Shown here: piece after piece, positions 6,252 to 13,673 of the stretch
Position numbering within the stretch: position 1 is the first letter of the stretch
How the letters are laid out: every line of letters starts with the position of its first letter
DNA from: a virus
Length of the DNA stretch: 64,000 nt
Strand: one strand, 5' to 3'
Virus record (IMG/VR): IMGVR_UViG_3300023112_000009
Coordinates: 61,610 to 125,609 of that record
The notes under the pieces: generated by a model
Database searches by the model: none
Seen by the model: the letters and a program-made list of their open reading frames with translations, nothing else
What the model was told of the DNA's origin: nothing
Position numbers and translations under genes: made by a program

Positions 6252-6279
6252 AGTATAGCACGATTCTCGTGCTAGTCAA
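6252..6279 (-). promoter_or_regulatory. Leaderless promoter with palindromic spacer
   Basis: TTGACT (6274-6279), TATACT (6252-6257), 6 nt to ATG. Spacer GCACGA-GAA-TCGTGC differs by one base from the promoter at 3091-3118. Confidence 0.8.
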
Positions 6280-6295
6280 GTGAATTTCAAGAAAA

Positions 6296-6371
6296 TGGAA
6301 GCGGGACTGGGACTTGAACCCAGACAGACAGGTTCAAAACCTCTCATGCTAACCGATTACATCATCCCGCT
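6296..6371 (-). tRNA. tRNA-Gln (UUG)
   Basis: Loop TTTTGAA; acceptor AGCGGGA/TCCCGCT; CCA encoded; one G-G mismatch in the anticodon stem; U73 rather than the usual G73. Confidence 0.85.
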
Positions 6372-6376
6372 ATAGT

Positions 6377-6452
6377 TGGCAGCGGGACTGAGATTCGAAC
6401 TCAGGTGACTGGGCTCAGAACCCAGCATACTAGACCGCTGTATGATCCCGCA
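6377..6452 (-). tRNA. tRNA-Gln (CUG)
   Basis: Loop TTCTGAG on CTGGG/CCCAG; G73; T-loop TTCGAAT; CCA encoded. Position 1-72 is a U-U mismatch, in line with the weak first pair preferred by GlnRS. Confidence 0.88.
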
Positions 6453-6522
6453 CTACTTACCATAAAAGGTCGAAACGCCCTTTCATGACTTGTTTCAGCT
6501 TACTTGTTTTCTTGTGTTGTAT

Positions 6523-6596
6523 TGGTAGGCAATGAGGGTAACGATCCCCCGTCTTCGGTATGTAACACCGACGTTCTTCCATTGAACTAATCGCCC
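6523..6596 (-). tRNA. tRNA-Val (UAC)
   Basis: Loop GTTACAT on TCGGT/ACCGA; acceptor GGGCGAT/ATTGCCT; A73; CCA encoded. The T-loop is ATCGTTA instead of the canonical TTC form, although the D-loop keeps GG. Confidence 0.8.
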
Positions 6597-6604
6597 GTGT
6601 GTGT

Positions 6605-6678
6605 TGGAGCCCCCACCAGGAATTGAACCAGGATTTCAAGTTTACAAAACTAGTGTTTTACCATTAAACTATAGGGGC
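6605..6678 (-). tRNA. tRNA-Thr (UGU)
   Basis: Loop TTTGTAA; acceptor GCCCCTA/TGGGGGC; U73; T-loop TTCAATT; CCA encoded. Single mismatches occur in the anticodon and T stems. Confidence 0.85.
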
Positions 6679-6749
6679 TAATTTACGTGTTTCCAGGTTT
6701 TGCCTATCAATTTGGACAATTGATTAACTTTATTCCAAAATCTTTTCAT
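6678..6749 (-). pseudogene. Remnant of an HNH homing endonuclease N-terminus
   Basis: A 23-codon frame starting MKRFWNKVNQLSK copies the opening of the intact HNH proteins at 8231 (MQRFWNKVNKN) and 20294 (MDRFWNKVQKL), then ends at the 5' end of tRNA-Thr. The catalytic part is missing. Confidence 0.65.
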
Positions 6750-7306
6750 TATCTGTCATATGCCATTTGTAATCTCGTACGTACTTGATCCATACCATCG
6801 TGAGCATTCACAAGATTTGGATTTTGTGTTGGACAATTCACTATCCCCAGTCCGCGTGGGCGATTTTGCAGCCAAAGCTCCATAAAAGGAAGATAGTCAT
6901 CCACGAATACACGACCGTAAGCAATGCGTTTGTCGTCAGTGATATGTAGCGTGGCTTCGGGAAGATTCTCTCGTACCCAATCAACCTTCTCACTCCAGGC
7001 TACTGAGCCTGTCGTGGGGCCTTTGGTAAGAACATGAATGTCAAATCCGATCTCGCGAGCGATATCGAGTACATCCCAACCCCATTGCAGCTTCGGAAGG
7101 TTACGCCAGAATCCAGGTTCCTTTTTGATTGCCTGGGCTCGTGCATACCAGTGATCGGGCATAGCCCACAGATTTTCAGGGATCTCTTCTTCTGGACCTT
7201 TCATGCGAAGCAAAGCTTCACGGAGCGGACCTTGAAAATTGACAAGGGTTTCGTCCATATCGAAGAGTGCGATCTTGTCACTATCGAACTTGGGTGCGTT
7301 CATCAT
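6749..7306 (-). CDS. HAD-family phosphatase, 5'(3')-deoxyribonucleotidase-like
   Basis: 185 aa from tandem ATGs at 7306/7303, 7 nt after TATACT; the longer frame to 7396 would include the promoter. HAD motif I is ALFDMDETLVNF (nucleophile and acid Asp), motif II-like Thr is HVLTKGPTT, motif III Lys is near SEKVDW and motif IV is ITDDK...VFVDDY. Length and layout fit the nucleotidase family that dephosphorylates (deoxy)nucleoside monophosphates. Its stop overlaps by one base the start of the HNH remnant. Confidence 0.85.
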   Translation of the reverse strand: MMNAPKFDSDKIALFDMDETLVNFQGPLREALLRMKGPEEEIPENLWAMPDHWYARAQAIKKEPGFWRNLPKLQWGWDVLDIAREIGFDIHVLTKGPTTGSVAWSEKVDWVRENLPEATLHITDDKRIAYGRVFVDDYLPFMELWLQNRPRGLGIVNCPTQNPNLVNAHDGMDQVRTRLQMAYDR

Positions 7307-7313
7307 GATATTT

Positions 7314-7341
7314 AGTATACCCTCGTTTTGACCGCTGTCAA
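7314..7341 (-). promoter_or_regulatory. Leaderless promoter of the HAD gene
   Basis: TTGACA (7336-7341), 16-bp spacer ending AGGG, TATACT (7314-7319), 7 nt to the first ATG. Confidence 0.8.
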
Positions 7342-7361
7342 ACAGTACCGGGGGTATTATT

Positions 7362-7436
7362 TGGAACCGCATGCGAGGCTCGAACTCGCTTATCAAACTT
7401 GGAAGGCTTGCGTGTCACCCGTTACACTTATGCGGC
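7362..7436 (-). tRNA. tRNA-Gly (UCC)
   Basis: Loop CTTCCAA on CAAGC/GTTTG; acceptor GCCGCAT/ATGCGGT; U73 as expected for glycine; T-loop TTCGAGC; CCA encoded. Confidence 0.9.
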
Positions 7437-7492
7437 ATATTCTTGTTTTCTCAAAAATGCTAGAAGCTTCTGAGATCCCCTTAAGGGGTGTA

Positions 7493-7572
7493 TGGTTGGC
7501 CCCGCAGGACTCGCACCTGCATTTCCTCCTGTAAATAGGAGGTGTCCTAGCTTGTTTTTAGACGAAAAGCCA
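7493..7572 (-). tRNA. tRNA-like gene with 8-nt anticodon loop
   Basis: Cloverleaf closes fully: acceptor TGGCTTT/GGGGCCA (three G-U pairs), D stem GTCT/GGAC, anticodon stem CCTCC/GGAGG, T arm GCAGG-TGCGAGT-CCTGC, A73, CCA. The anticodon loop TATTTACA has eight bases, so the anticodon is ambiguous (UUA or UAC). The D-loop lacks GG. Confidence 0.55.
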
Positions 7573-7970
7573 TTACTCAAAATCAATCAGATCGCAGTGA
7601 TTTTGGGTGTTTTCATATGATTTTCGATCATAAATGATCAGAATCTATTCGTTCGCAGTGATTCCTTCTCCTACGATGTTCGGTGACTGCTGTACTAGCT
7701 TCAAAGGATATTGTCCTTGAGTTTTGGCTTACCATGCCCAAGGACTCGCCTCCACCATTACAACTCACGGAGGTCGGCTCCGGTCTCTCCGAGACTAGGG
7801 GCTTTTGTTACGACTGTCATGTCGTTTCTACATCATGGGGCTTGTCGCCACCCCCACTAGCCACTAACAATGGCGTGTTCAAAAGCTAGAAAGGGTTTGC
7901 GGCCCTACGAGTTACCCTAGTTATCCTAGGTTCTAGGAAAGGCGTTACTGTTATCTCGCCTAGCTTGTAT
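7573..7970 (-). other. Hairpin-rich non-coding block between tRNA-like genes
   Basis: No convincing ORF on either strand. Minus-strand RNA would hold many stems, e.g. GTCCTTG/CAAGGAC, GATCA-TTTA-TGATC, CCTAG-AAC-CTAGG and GGCG/CGCC. No group I intron core was recognised. It is transcribed, if at all, from the promoter at 9317-9344. Confidence 0.5.
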
Positions 7971-8059
7971 TGGTGCCGCATCTGGGTAATGCTCCCAGCG
8001 GGGCCTTTACGGCCACGAGGGTTACAGCCTCGGCCCTCTCTTTAGGGGTCTACTACGAC
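7971..8059 (-). tRNA. tRNA-Tyr (GUA)-like gene with non-canonical D and T loops
   Basis: Acceptor GTCGTAG/ATGCGGC, anticodon arm CGAGG-CTGTAAC-CCTCG, long variable arm (GGCC-GTAAA-GGCC), A73 and CCA are present. The T-loop is AGCATTA and the D-loop lacks GG, so the usual elbow contact is lost on both sides. Confidence 0.6.
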
Positions 8060-8151
8060 GTTCGCTCCGCTCACGGAGCTTGAAAATACAATATCCACGA
8101 ACTAGATTTTGCCTTCGACAGTTACTAAAGCTGTCTGAATATTGCATTGTT

Positions 8152-8227
8152 TGGGGTACATAATGGGGTTTGAACCCATGCCGTCTCAGTCACAGTGAGA
8201 TATGCTGCCACCTACACCATATGCACC
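8152..8227 (-). tRNA. tRNA-His (GUG)
   Basis: Loop CTGTGAC on TCTCA/TGAGA; acceptor GTGCATA/TATGTAC; the histidine-specific G-1 pairs with C73; T-loop TTCAAAC; CCA encoded. Confidence 0.92.
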
Positions 8228-8230
8228 ATA

Positions 8231-8689
8231 CTATTTCCAGTACTTGTATCGAACTATTCCTTTAATGGCGTTGTGACTTACTTGGTATTTTTTAGCTAGA
8301 GCTTTAAAACCATAACCCTTAACGCCCGGACGATACTCTTGACGTATATTCTCTACGTCTTCTGGAGATAATTTTGTTTTACCTCTGCGGTTACGTCCTT
8401 TAGTAACCATATCTTTATTATTATCGTCTCTCGTACCTAAGAATAAATGATCTGATCGTACGCATTTTCTATTGTCGCACTTGTGACATACACAAAGACC
8501 ATGAAGAATTAATCCAAAGTGGAGCGTCCATGAAACACGATGAACATCAATAACTTTTTTGTTAATTTTTATTGCACCATATCCATTGCCACGACTACCG
8601 CCCTGCCATTCCCAGCATTCGGTTGGATACTTGCCATCTACTCCAAAAACGCCAGAGTTTTTGTTTACTTTATTCCAAAATCTTTGCAT
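8231..8689 (-). CDS. HNH homing endonuclease
   Basis: 152 aa. N-terminal RFWNKV and ECWEWQGG lead into the HNH core: VHRVSWTLHFG, then CVCHKCDNRKCVRSDHLFLGTRDDN. The C-terminal part (LSPEDVENIRQEYR ... LAKKYQVSHNAIKGI) is a helix-turn-helix for site recognition. A freestanding endonuclease of this kind spreads by double-strand breaks. It is packed between tRNA-His and a structured block, and shares its start with the remnant at 6678 and the copy at 20294. Confidence 0.9.
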   Translation of the reverse strand: MQRFWNKVNKNSGVFGVDGKYPTECWEWQGGSRGNGYGAIKINKKVIDVHRVSWTLHFGLILHGLCVCHKCDNRKCVRSDHLFLGTRDDNNKDMVTKGRNRRGKTKLSPEDVENIRQEYRPGVKGYGFKALAKKYQVSHNAIKGIVRYKYWK

Positions 8690-9131
8690 ATCATTCGCTG
8701 CCCTATTGCAGCGTTGTATTTACGATAAACAACGAGCCGACCCTCCAAAAGCTTCTTCTTGTATCATCAGCTACTAGTTCAGCTTGCTACGCAAGCACAC
8801 ATTGGAGACTTATTCGTTTACCGTAAGAGGGTGAGTAATGTTATTTTTAAGGTCTGTGGGCCTTCGGCTCTAGCGAGCAGTCCACCATTCCGTTTTACCT
8901 TTTAAGAGTATTCCACAACTCTGCTAGATTAACACTGGATGATTACTCCAGTCGCCTTAAAAACAACGTGTAAGGTGGCGGGGTATCCCCCGCCTAAGGT
9001 GTGGCACTATTGGTAGCTCCAACATGCCGCCAGCGTTTCGAAGCTCTCGTTGCTTATCCATTCTTGTAGTCGAAGCAAATCCTAGGGTTTGTCAACGGAT
9101 ATAACACGAGATGTTTTCTAACACCCTGTAC
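8690..9131 (-). other. Structured non-coding block
   Basis: No ORF stands out. Strong stems include GGCGGGG (8977-8983)/CCCCGCC (8988-8994), GCTTGC (8782-8787)/GCAAGC (8791-8796) and CTGGA/TCCAG (8935-8951). A tRNA-like 3' end (ACCA at 9011-9014) is present, but the acceptor and T arm pair poorly. Could hold further eroded tRNAs or a structured RNA. Confidence 0.45.
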
Positions 9132-9206
9132 TGGTGCGTCGGGCAGGCACTACCTCCTGCTCTACTCCCCCCGCTGGGAAGCGTGCTTTAATTACACCAC
9201 CGATGC
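9132..9206 (-). tRNA. tRNA-like gene, A33, non-canonical T-loop
   Basis: Acceptor GCATCGG/CCGACGC (one mismatch), D stem GTGT/GCAC, A73 and CCA. The anticodon stem CTTCC/GGGAG closes loop CAGCGGG (A33, nominal anticodon GCG). The T-loop AGGTAGTG has eight bases and the D-loop lacks GG. The flanks recall a tRNA-Gly, so the anticodon is uncertain. Confidence 0.5.
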
Positions 9207-9215
9207 ATGTTCCTT

Positions 9216-9297
9216 AGCGGCAGACGCTATGCGTCTCTGCCGCTATGATTGGTTCCGAGTTTTCAAAGACCCCTCGTGACGAGGAGTTGTCAGGTCT
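9216..9297 (-). other. Leader hairpins between the tRNA-block promoter and first tRNA
   Basis: A strong hairpin at 9216-9244 (AGCGGCAGACGC arm) and CCTCG/CGAGG at 9272-9284 lie at the 5' end of the predicted tRNA-block transcript. May guide processing. Confidence 0.45.
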
Positions 9298-9316
9298 CAG
9301 TTGACTTGACAGGTAC

Positions 9317-9344
9317 ATTGTACCCTGGAAGCGAAGATAGTCAA
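9317..9344 (-). promoter_or_regulatory. Promoter of the tRNA block
   Basis: TTGACT (9339-9344), 16-bp spacer ending AGGG, TACAAT (9317-9322). It faces the tRNA and tRNA-like genes from 9206 downwards and has no ORF close by. Confidence 0.75.
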
Positions 9345-9422
9345 GTTCTTTTCTTGAAAAGATTCGCTGACCAGGGTAATTACACTAGTTTAGGTGTGTC
9401 AAGAAACAATTATCTAATAAAA

Positions 9423-9446
9423 TAGGTGACTCTCTCCAGAGCCACC
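9423..9446 (-). terminator. Terminator after rIIB
   Basis: Hairpin AGGTG-CTCT / AGAG-CACCT (one mismatch) followed on the minus strand by ATTTTATTAG. It ends the rIIA-rIIB transcript before the tRNA promoter. Confidence 0.7.
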
Positions 9447-9481
9447 TACCCTCGGGCGTTAGCCCAACACAAGGTTAACTT

Positions 9482-10369
9482 TTACCAGTCGCACTCGCAG
9501 TCGTCTTCCGGATAGCCGCACTCGCCGCAGTCGGAGTCTTCGCACTCGCCATCACAGTAGGATTCACCGCAAGAACTACAGCAGTCTTCTTCTACCTCAG
9601 GGAACGTGGGAGCGTACAGCGGCTCACTCAGTACCTTGTCTAGCTTGACTTCTTCAAGGACTTCGTAGCGGCAGCAGCGAAGCTTCTGGCAGTCATGGTC
9701 GCTCGGGACGCTCACCGCATCCTTGGGGTTGACCTTAACCAAAAGCAGACGTTGGCCAAAGCCAGATGCGTACCCCTGGGAGCCAATATGGAACCCAGAC
9801 GAGCAGTGGTTGTTCGGGTTGTCATCCACCGAAGAACGATCCATTTCGTGTACTTGACCGACACTGTTGTCGAACGAGTTCGTGTGACAATCCTTAAGGT
9901 CATTGTTCACGCCCTTGTACCCCACGAAACACCCGTCTTCCGTCACGGCCAACCCCTCGTTCTCCAGGAACGTGTACAGTTGTGCTCGCGAGTTGAAGGA
10001 CGGATTATCCATCAGGTTTTCAAGGAACTTCACAAGCGGCTGGAAGTCAAGGCCACGCTGGAAGAAATCCGTAATGCGTCTGCCGATAGCATTGTGCAAC
10101 TCTTCCCCATTGTAGGTGACTTCACCGTACTCGTTGACCACTACACTGCCGTTCGTGTAAGCGTTCAGGGCCTTCGGGATGTTGACCAGGGTAGGCAGTA
10201 CATCGTAGTCCTCAGCGTCGAGAGCTTCGATGATTTTGCCATGGTTCGGATGGGTGGAGCCAAGCATGTGGGTCTGACCATCAAGAACCAAAATGATCGA
10301 CAGATCGTTGGCGATGACAAACCTAGGGGCCTTGGCTTTACGACGGAAGGGGTTGGTTAAAATGCTCAT
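9482..10369 (-). CDS. rIIB: rIIB-like protein with Cys-rich tail
   Basis: 295 aa. The central part follows T4 rIIB: FLENLMDNPSF, ENEGLAVTEDGCFVGYKGV, DCHTNSFDNSVGQ, HCSSGFHIGSQGYASGFG, KVNPKDAVSVPSDH and CRYEVLEEV. T4 rIIB acts with rIIA at the membrane in lysis timing and superinfection exclusion. T4's N-terminal HTH is not evident here. The last 35 or so residues are acidic with about 11 Cys, an extension not known to me from rIIB and possibly metal-binding. It starts 2 nt after rIIA. Confidence 0.85.
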   Translation of the reverse strand: MSILTNPFRRKAKAPRFVIANDLSIILVLDGQTHMLGSTHPNHGKIIEALDAEDYDVLPTLVNIPKALNAYTNGSVVVNEYGEVTYNGEELHNAIGRRITDFFQRGLDFQPLVKFLENLMDNPSFNSRAQLYTFLENEGLAVTEDGCFVGYKGVNNDLKDCHTNSFDNSVGQVHEMDRSSVDDNPNNHCSSGFHIGSQGYASGFGQRLLLVKVNPKDAVSVPSDHDCQKLRCCRYEVLEEVKLDKVLSEPLYAPTFPEVEEDCCSSCGESYCDGECEDSDCGECGYPEDDCECDW

Positions 10370-10371
10370 GA

Positions 10372-12294
10372 TTATGACTTGAGTTGGATGTATTCGATTA
10401 CGTCTTCGACTTTGGCGTAGTCAAGGTCGATGTTGGCAACCAGAGGGTATTGTTCTTTGAATGTGTTAGTGAAGTTCTCAGCCTTAGGCAGAGTCAGGTT
10501 GAACAAGCTAAGGAGTCCATTCCACCTGTAGTTGGTTTCTTCTGCCTTGGTCAGCTTGACCAGATTCGAACTAGCGTCCGACAGACCATCAACAGCGTTC
10601 AGGAACTCGTCAGAGAACTCTCTCGGAACACCATATTGTACCCTAGCTCTTGTGTACTGGTCGGCAGTTTTCACGAAATCTTCCATTTTCTTTCGAGCCT
10701 CGGTCGCAAGATCGTCCAGGCCAAGCTCGGCACGCAGCTTCTCGTAACGCTTTTGAGGAAGACCGTAGACCGACGTATAGCCAAGGCTTACGGCAATTTC
10801 CTGAATTTCGTTAGCGTTGTACTCTCGCCCCATCCAGATGCACTTGTATCCAATACGCTCGATAGCAATAGCGTTAGTAACATCAACGTCTTTCTTGTCA
10901 ACACTATCCCACATATCGCTAACTCGACTACGGTAGCGACAGTTGAGCTTCTTAACATAGGTCCGAGTGCCACTAGCGGTACCATTACTGCGTACCTTTT
11001 TGGGTGCGTCCGGAAGATCCGAAAGCTTAACGGTAACTTCGCCAAAGGTCTCTGCGAATTTCGCAGCGTCATCAATCTTGACTAGGAAGCACTCAGCGTT
11101 GTTACCGTTAAGGTAATGACGCAGGTTTCTCTTTTCTTTGTAGCTAATCTCGCAGTCATCGTTCTTTTGAATGAAGACGTATGTCCTGTCGGCCTTGGGC
11201 TGGAACCTGTGGGCGTGACGATTGATTTCAAGCGTCTTCTTACGATACGCCAATCCAACCGGATACAAAGTGTATGCACCGTCTTCGTGAGTATCAATAC
11301 TCTTTTCGTCTTGGTCGAAATTCACAAGACCACGGAAGGCATCCATTTTGATAATGCGTTCCATTCTGGTCTTGGCATCCTTAACGGTATCCAGTACCGC
11401 TACACAAGCCTCTGCTTCTGCTGTAGTCAAAGCAGCTTGCAGGTTTCCGATAGTCTTCTCGTCGTAGTGAAGTTCTTCACGACTCGGAGTAGGAGTACAA
11501 TCACCAACGTTCATTTCGAGCATCAGCTTAGCAGAATGCCCAAGCCCAGAACGAACTCCTCCACCAGTCGCATTGTAACAAACGTTACCCATAACGATAC
11601 TGATCTCAGAACGAGTGGGCGAAGAATACCCCCGATACAAGGACCAGCCATCACCAGACAGTGCGGGTTCATAATCCGTAAAGTCTAGACGGGCACCAGT
11701 GACGTTCGGACGAAGCTTGAAAAAGGCATACACCTTTTGGGCTTTCTGGTTGAAGTCCCAGATATCCCTTTCGTTAATGTGCAGCTTGATCTCAACACCG
11801 TTCTTTTCGACCGTGACGGTCTTATTCAACAGTGCAATCGTGGGTGCTCCTGCTTCACCTTTGAAGACAGAGTACTCGTACTTCATCCCCTTGAAATAAG
11901 AAGTAAAGGAAAACATGTCCACCAGAGCGAACGGGGTTTTCGAGCCCAGGCCGAAGCCTCCCGTGCATTCGTTGGAACCATTGCGGTTCGACTCGAAATA
12001 CGTAGAGTAAATACCTTCTACGTCTTCCTGCGAGAGACCAGTGCCGTAATCGCGGATCACGAACTCGGGGTCAATCGAGTTGGGAAGGTGAACGTCGAAC
12101 GGCTCAGGGTTTCCTGCATCAGTATGGGAGTCCGCAGCGTTGGTGCTGAGTTCCCGAATGATAGCAGTCATGGGGTCAGAGTACAGATTCTTCGACAGAA
12201 TCTCGAACGCCTGAGCGTTGGCCGCGATCTTGAATGCGGTCTCTTGAAAGTCGCCTGAGCGAACGATGGTGTTTTCTACTTGCTTGATTTCCAT
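10372..12294 (-). CDS. rIIA: rIIA-like GHKL ATPase-fold protein
   Basis: 640 aa. The N-terminal 200 residues are a GHKL (Bergerat) ATP-binding domain: N box RELSTNAADSH near residues 48-57, G1 box RDYGTGLSQED, G2 region GGFGLGSKTPFALVD. In T4 rIIA is a membrane-associated partner of rIIB and protects against the RexAB exclusion system. The length is close to T4 rIIA (725 aa). Adjacency and order with rIIB support the call. Confidence 0.88.
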   Translation of the reverse strand: MEIKQVENTIVRSGDFQETAFKIAANAQAFEILSKNLYSDPMTAIIRELSTNAADSHTDAGNPEPFDVHLPNSIDPEFVIRDYGTGLSQEDVEGIYSTYFESNRNGSNECTGGFGLGSKTPFALVDMFSFTSYFKGMKYEYSVFKGEAGAPTIALLNKTVTVEKNGVEIKLHINERDIWDFNQKAQKVYAFFKLRPNVTGARLDFTDYEPALSGDGWSLYRGYSSPTRSEISIVMGNVCYNATGGGVRSGLGHSAKLMLEMNVGDCTPTPSREELHYDEKTIGNLQAALTTAEAEACVAVLDTVKDAKTRMERIIKMDAFRGLVNFDQDEKSIDTHEDGAYTLYPVGLAYRKKTLEINRHAHRFQPKADRTYVFIQKNDDCEISYKEKRNLRHYLNGNNAECFLVKIDDAAKFAETFGEVTVKLSDLPDAPKKVRSNGTASGTRTYVKKLNCRYRSRVSDMWDSVDKKDVDVTNAIAIERIGYKCIWMGREYNANEIQEIAVSLGYTSVYGLPQKRYEKLRAELGLDDLATEARKKMEDFVKTADQYTRARVQYGVPREFSDEFLNAVDGLSDASSNLVKLTKAEETNYRWNGLLSLFNLTLPKAENFTNTFKEQYPLVANIDLDYAKVEDVIEYIQLKS

Positions 12295-12339
12295 GTGTCT
12301 TTGAGTGTTTGAAGGTTTCCCTTCGCCTTGTGTGAGTAC

Positions 12340-12367
12340 ATTATACCCTGGTTAGCACGTATGTCAA
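12340..12367 (-). promoter_or_regulatory. Promoter of rIIA-rIIB
   Basis: TTGACA (12362-12367), 16-bp spacer ending AGGG, TATAAT (12340-12345), leader of about 40 nt. Confidence 0.8.
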
Positions 12368-12374
12368 GTGATTT

Positions 12375-12500
12375 TTAAGATTGTGATGCGAATAAGTTTG
12401 CCCTTGCCAGCCCGAAAGTCTGTAAACCCAATCGGGACAAGCATTCCAGCACCCCGTCACCAATGACAAAGCACCATTCTTTGTTTTCGAGCTTCTTCAC
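12375..12500 (-). CDS. 41-aa leaderless protein with GTG start
   Basis: GTG at 12500 lies 6 nt after TATACT, exactly where other leaderless genes have ATG. The frame reads KKLENKEWCFVIGDGVLEC and ends just before the rIIA -35 box. Function unknown. The start rests on promoter geometry. Confidence 0.55.
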   Translation of the reverse strand: MKKLENKEWCFVIGDGVLECLSRLGLQTFGLARANLFASQS

Positions 12501-12506
12501 GAGGAT

Positions 12507-12534
12507 AGTATATCCCGTGAATGCCGTCTGTCAA
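12507..12534 (-). promoter_or_regulatory. Leaderless promoter overlapping the end of the NAD operon
   Basis: TTGACA (12529-12534), 16-bp spacer, TATACT (12507-12512). The TGA stop of the gene at 12531-13673 is inside the -35 box. Confidence 0.75.
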
Positions 12535-13673
12535 GTATATAATTCTCTTGTTTTGATGTAATCAGATACAGCAGGAGTTAGGTACTCGTGTTCGTGGGGG
12601 TTGTCGTGCTCTCGTATTTCTGTAGAGCTTAAGTGATCCATGTCGCGGACACTTGACACTGACCAGTTAAGCGTGGCAGAGATTTGATTGTCTTGAATGT
12701 CCATACCCTTGCGTGACATAATCACGAAATCAGTATTGGGCAGACGATCACTTAGCCATTCCACAGACGGATACTGGTGTGCAGTAATCGTCATGTTCCA
12801 AGCGTCAGCACCCAGTACAAAGATAATGTCTTTTGCACCAGCAGTAGTAAGCGTCTGGCGTTTGTCTATAAATCTAGGTGCTTGCGTAAGTAGAGTCGGG
12901 CGACCTTCCACATCCAACATACGCACTCTATGAAGCATATCCTCAATAGAGAGCCCGCCCTTATAGTAGTGTTGTTGTGAAATCTCGTACAAGCAACTCT
13001 CCACGCTCAGGTGTTTTTGAGTAGGAGGATTGAATGCCCCAGGATAGATCGTGGGATAATCCCTAACGTAATCCATCACCCGTTGGAACTTGCCTTTGTG
13101 ATAAACCAAAGGATTGAGCGGCTTCAAAAGGATCATGCGTTCAGCATCAGAGACACCAGGAGCATACAACACATCGATATTGTGAGTCTCAAGGGAATCC
13201 TCAATACTATTAATGTGTTCAACCCAAGTGTCGGTGCTCAGCATACACGCATTCATGAGCCACTGTACACGATCACTTACAATGCGGCCAACCCACTCAC
13301 GGTCGGCACAGGCAGCTACCGAGAAGTGCATGTACGCTTGCCATTCTCTTGTGGCAATGTATATCCATCCATGCGACGGTCGATCCTGGTAGTGTGCTCC
13401 GGTAATAGCTAATCCAAACAGACTGGGACTATGTTCTGTTCGTCCCAACACTTTAAACAGGTTCTCATGAGCTAATCTCTTAGCGTTTTCAAGTGATACC
13501 GCACGCATACCTGCGGAGCGACCAGTAGCATCATACGGACAGTCAATGCCTAGAATCGTTTTGGATGCACCGGGTACTCGTAGATACTTAGAGCTAAACT
13601 CTAGACCTAGACCAACCTCCGTGATGATACCTCGCCACGAAGATTGATTAAGTTGATTGCAAAATTGTTCCAT
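12531..13673 (-). CDS. Predicted bifunctional NMN deamidase (PncC/CinA-like) - NadD-like adenylyltransferase
   Basis: 380 aa. Residues about 10-140 resemble the CinA C-terminal/PncC fold (EVGLGLEFSSKYLRVPGASK, SLFGLAITGAHYQDRPSHGWIYIAT); PncC turns NMN into nicotinate mononucleotide. Residues 207-380 carry the nucleotidyltransferase signature YPGAFNPPTQKHLS (211-222), LGADAWN and LSSTEIRE near 350, typical of NadD/NMNAT, which adenylylate the mononucleotide. It overlaps the end of nadV by 26 nt, so NadV, deamidation and adenylylation could run in series; host NadE would finish NAD. Catalytic competence of the first domain is unproven. Confidence 0.8.
   Translation of the reverse strand: MEQFCNQLNQSSWRGIITEVGLGLEFSSKYLRVPGASKTILGIDCPYDATGRSAGMRAVSLENAKRLAHENLFKVLGRTEHSPSLFGLAITGAHYQDRPSHGWIYIATREWQAYMHFSVAACADREWVGRIVSDRVQWLMNACMLSTDTWVEHINSIEDSLETHNIDVLYAPGVSDAERMILLKPLNPLVYHKGKFQRVMDYVRDYPTIYPGAFNPPTQKHLSVESCLYEISQQHYYKGGLSIEDMLHRVRMLDVEGRPTLLTQAPRFIDKRQTLTTAGAKDIIFVLGADAWNMTITAHQYPSVEWLSDRLPNTDFVIMSRKGMDIQDNQISATLNWSVSSVRDMDHLSSTEIREHDNPHEHEYLTPAVSDYIKTRELYT

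Noticed and set aside
7573-7970. Fragment of rRNA (a GTCGTAACA string near 7805)
   Set aside because: Only about ten bases resemble 16S rRNA and the surroundings do not align.
9695-10360. 221-aa plus-strand frame over rIIB
   Set aside because: Antisense shadow; rIIB homology on the other strand is clear.
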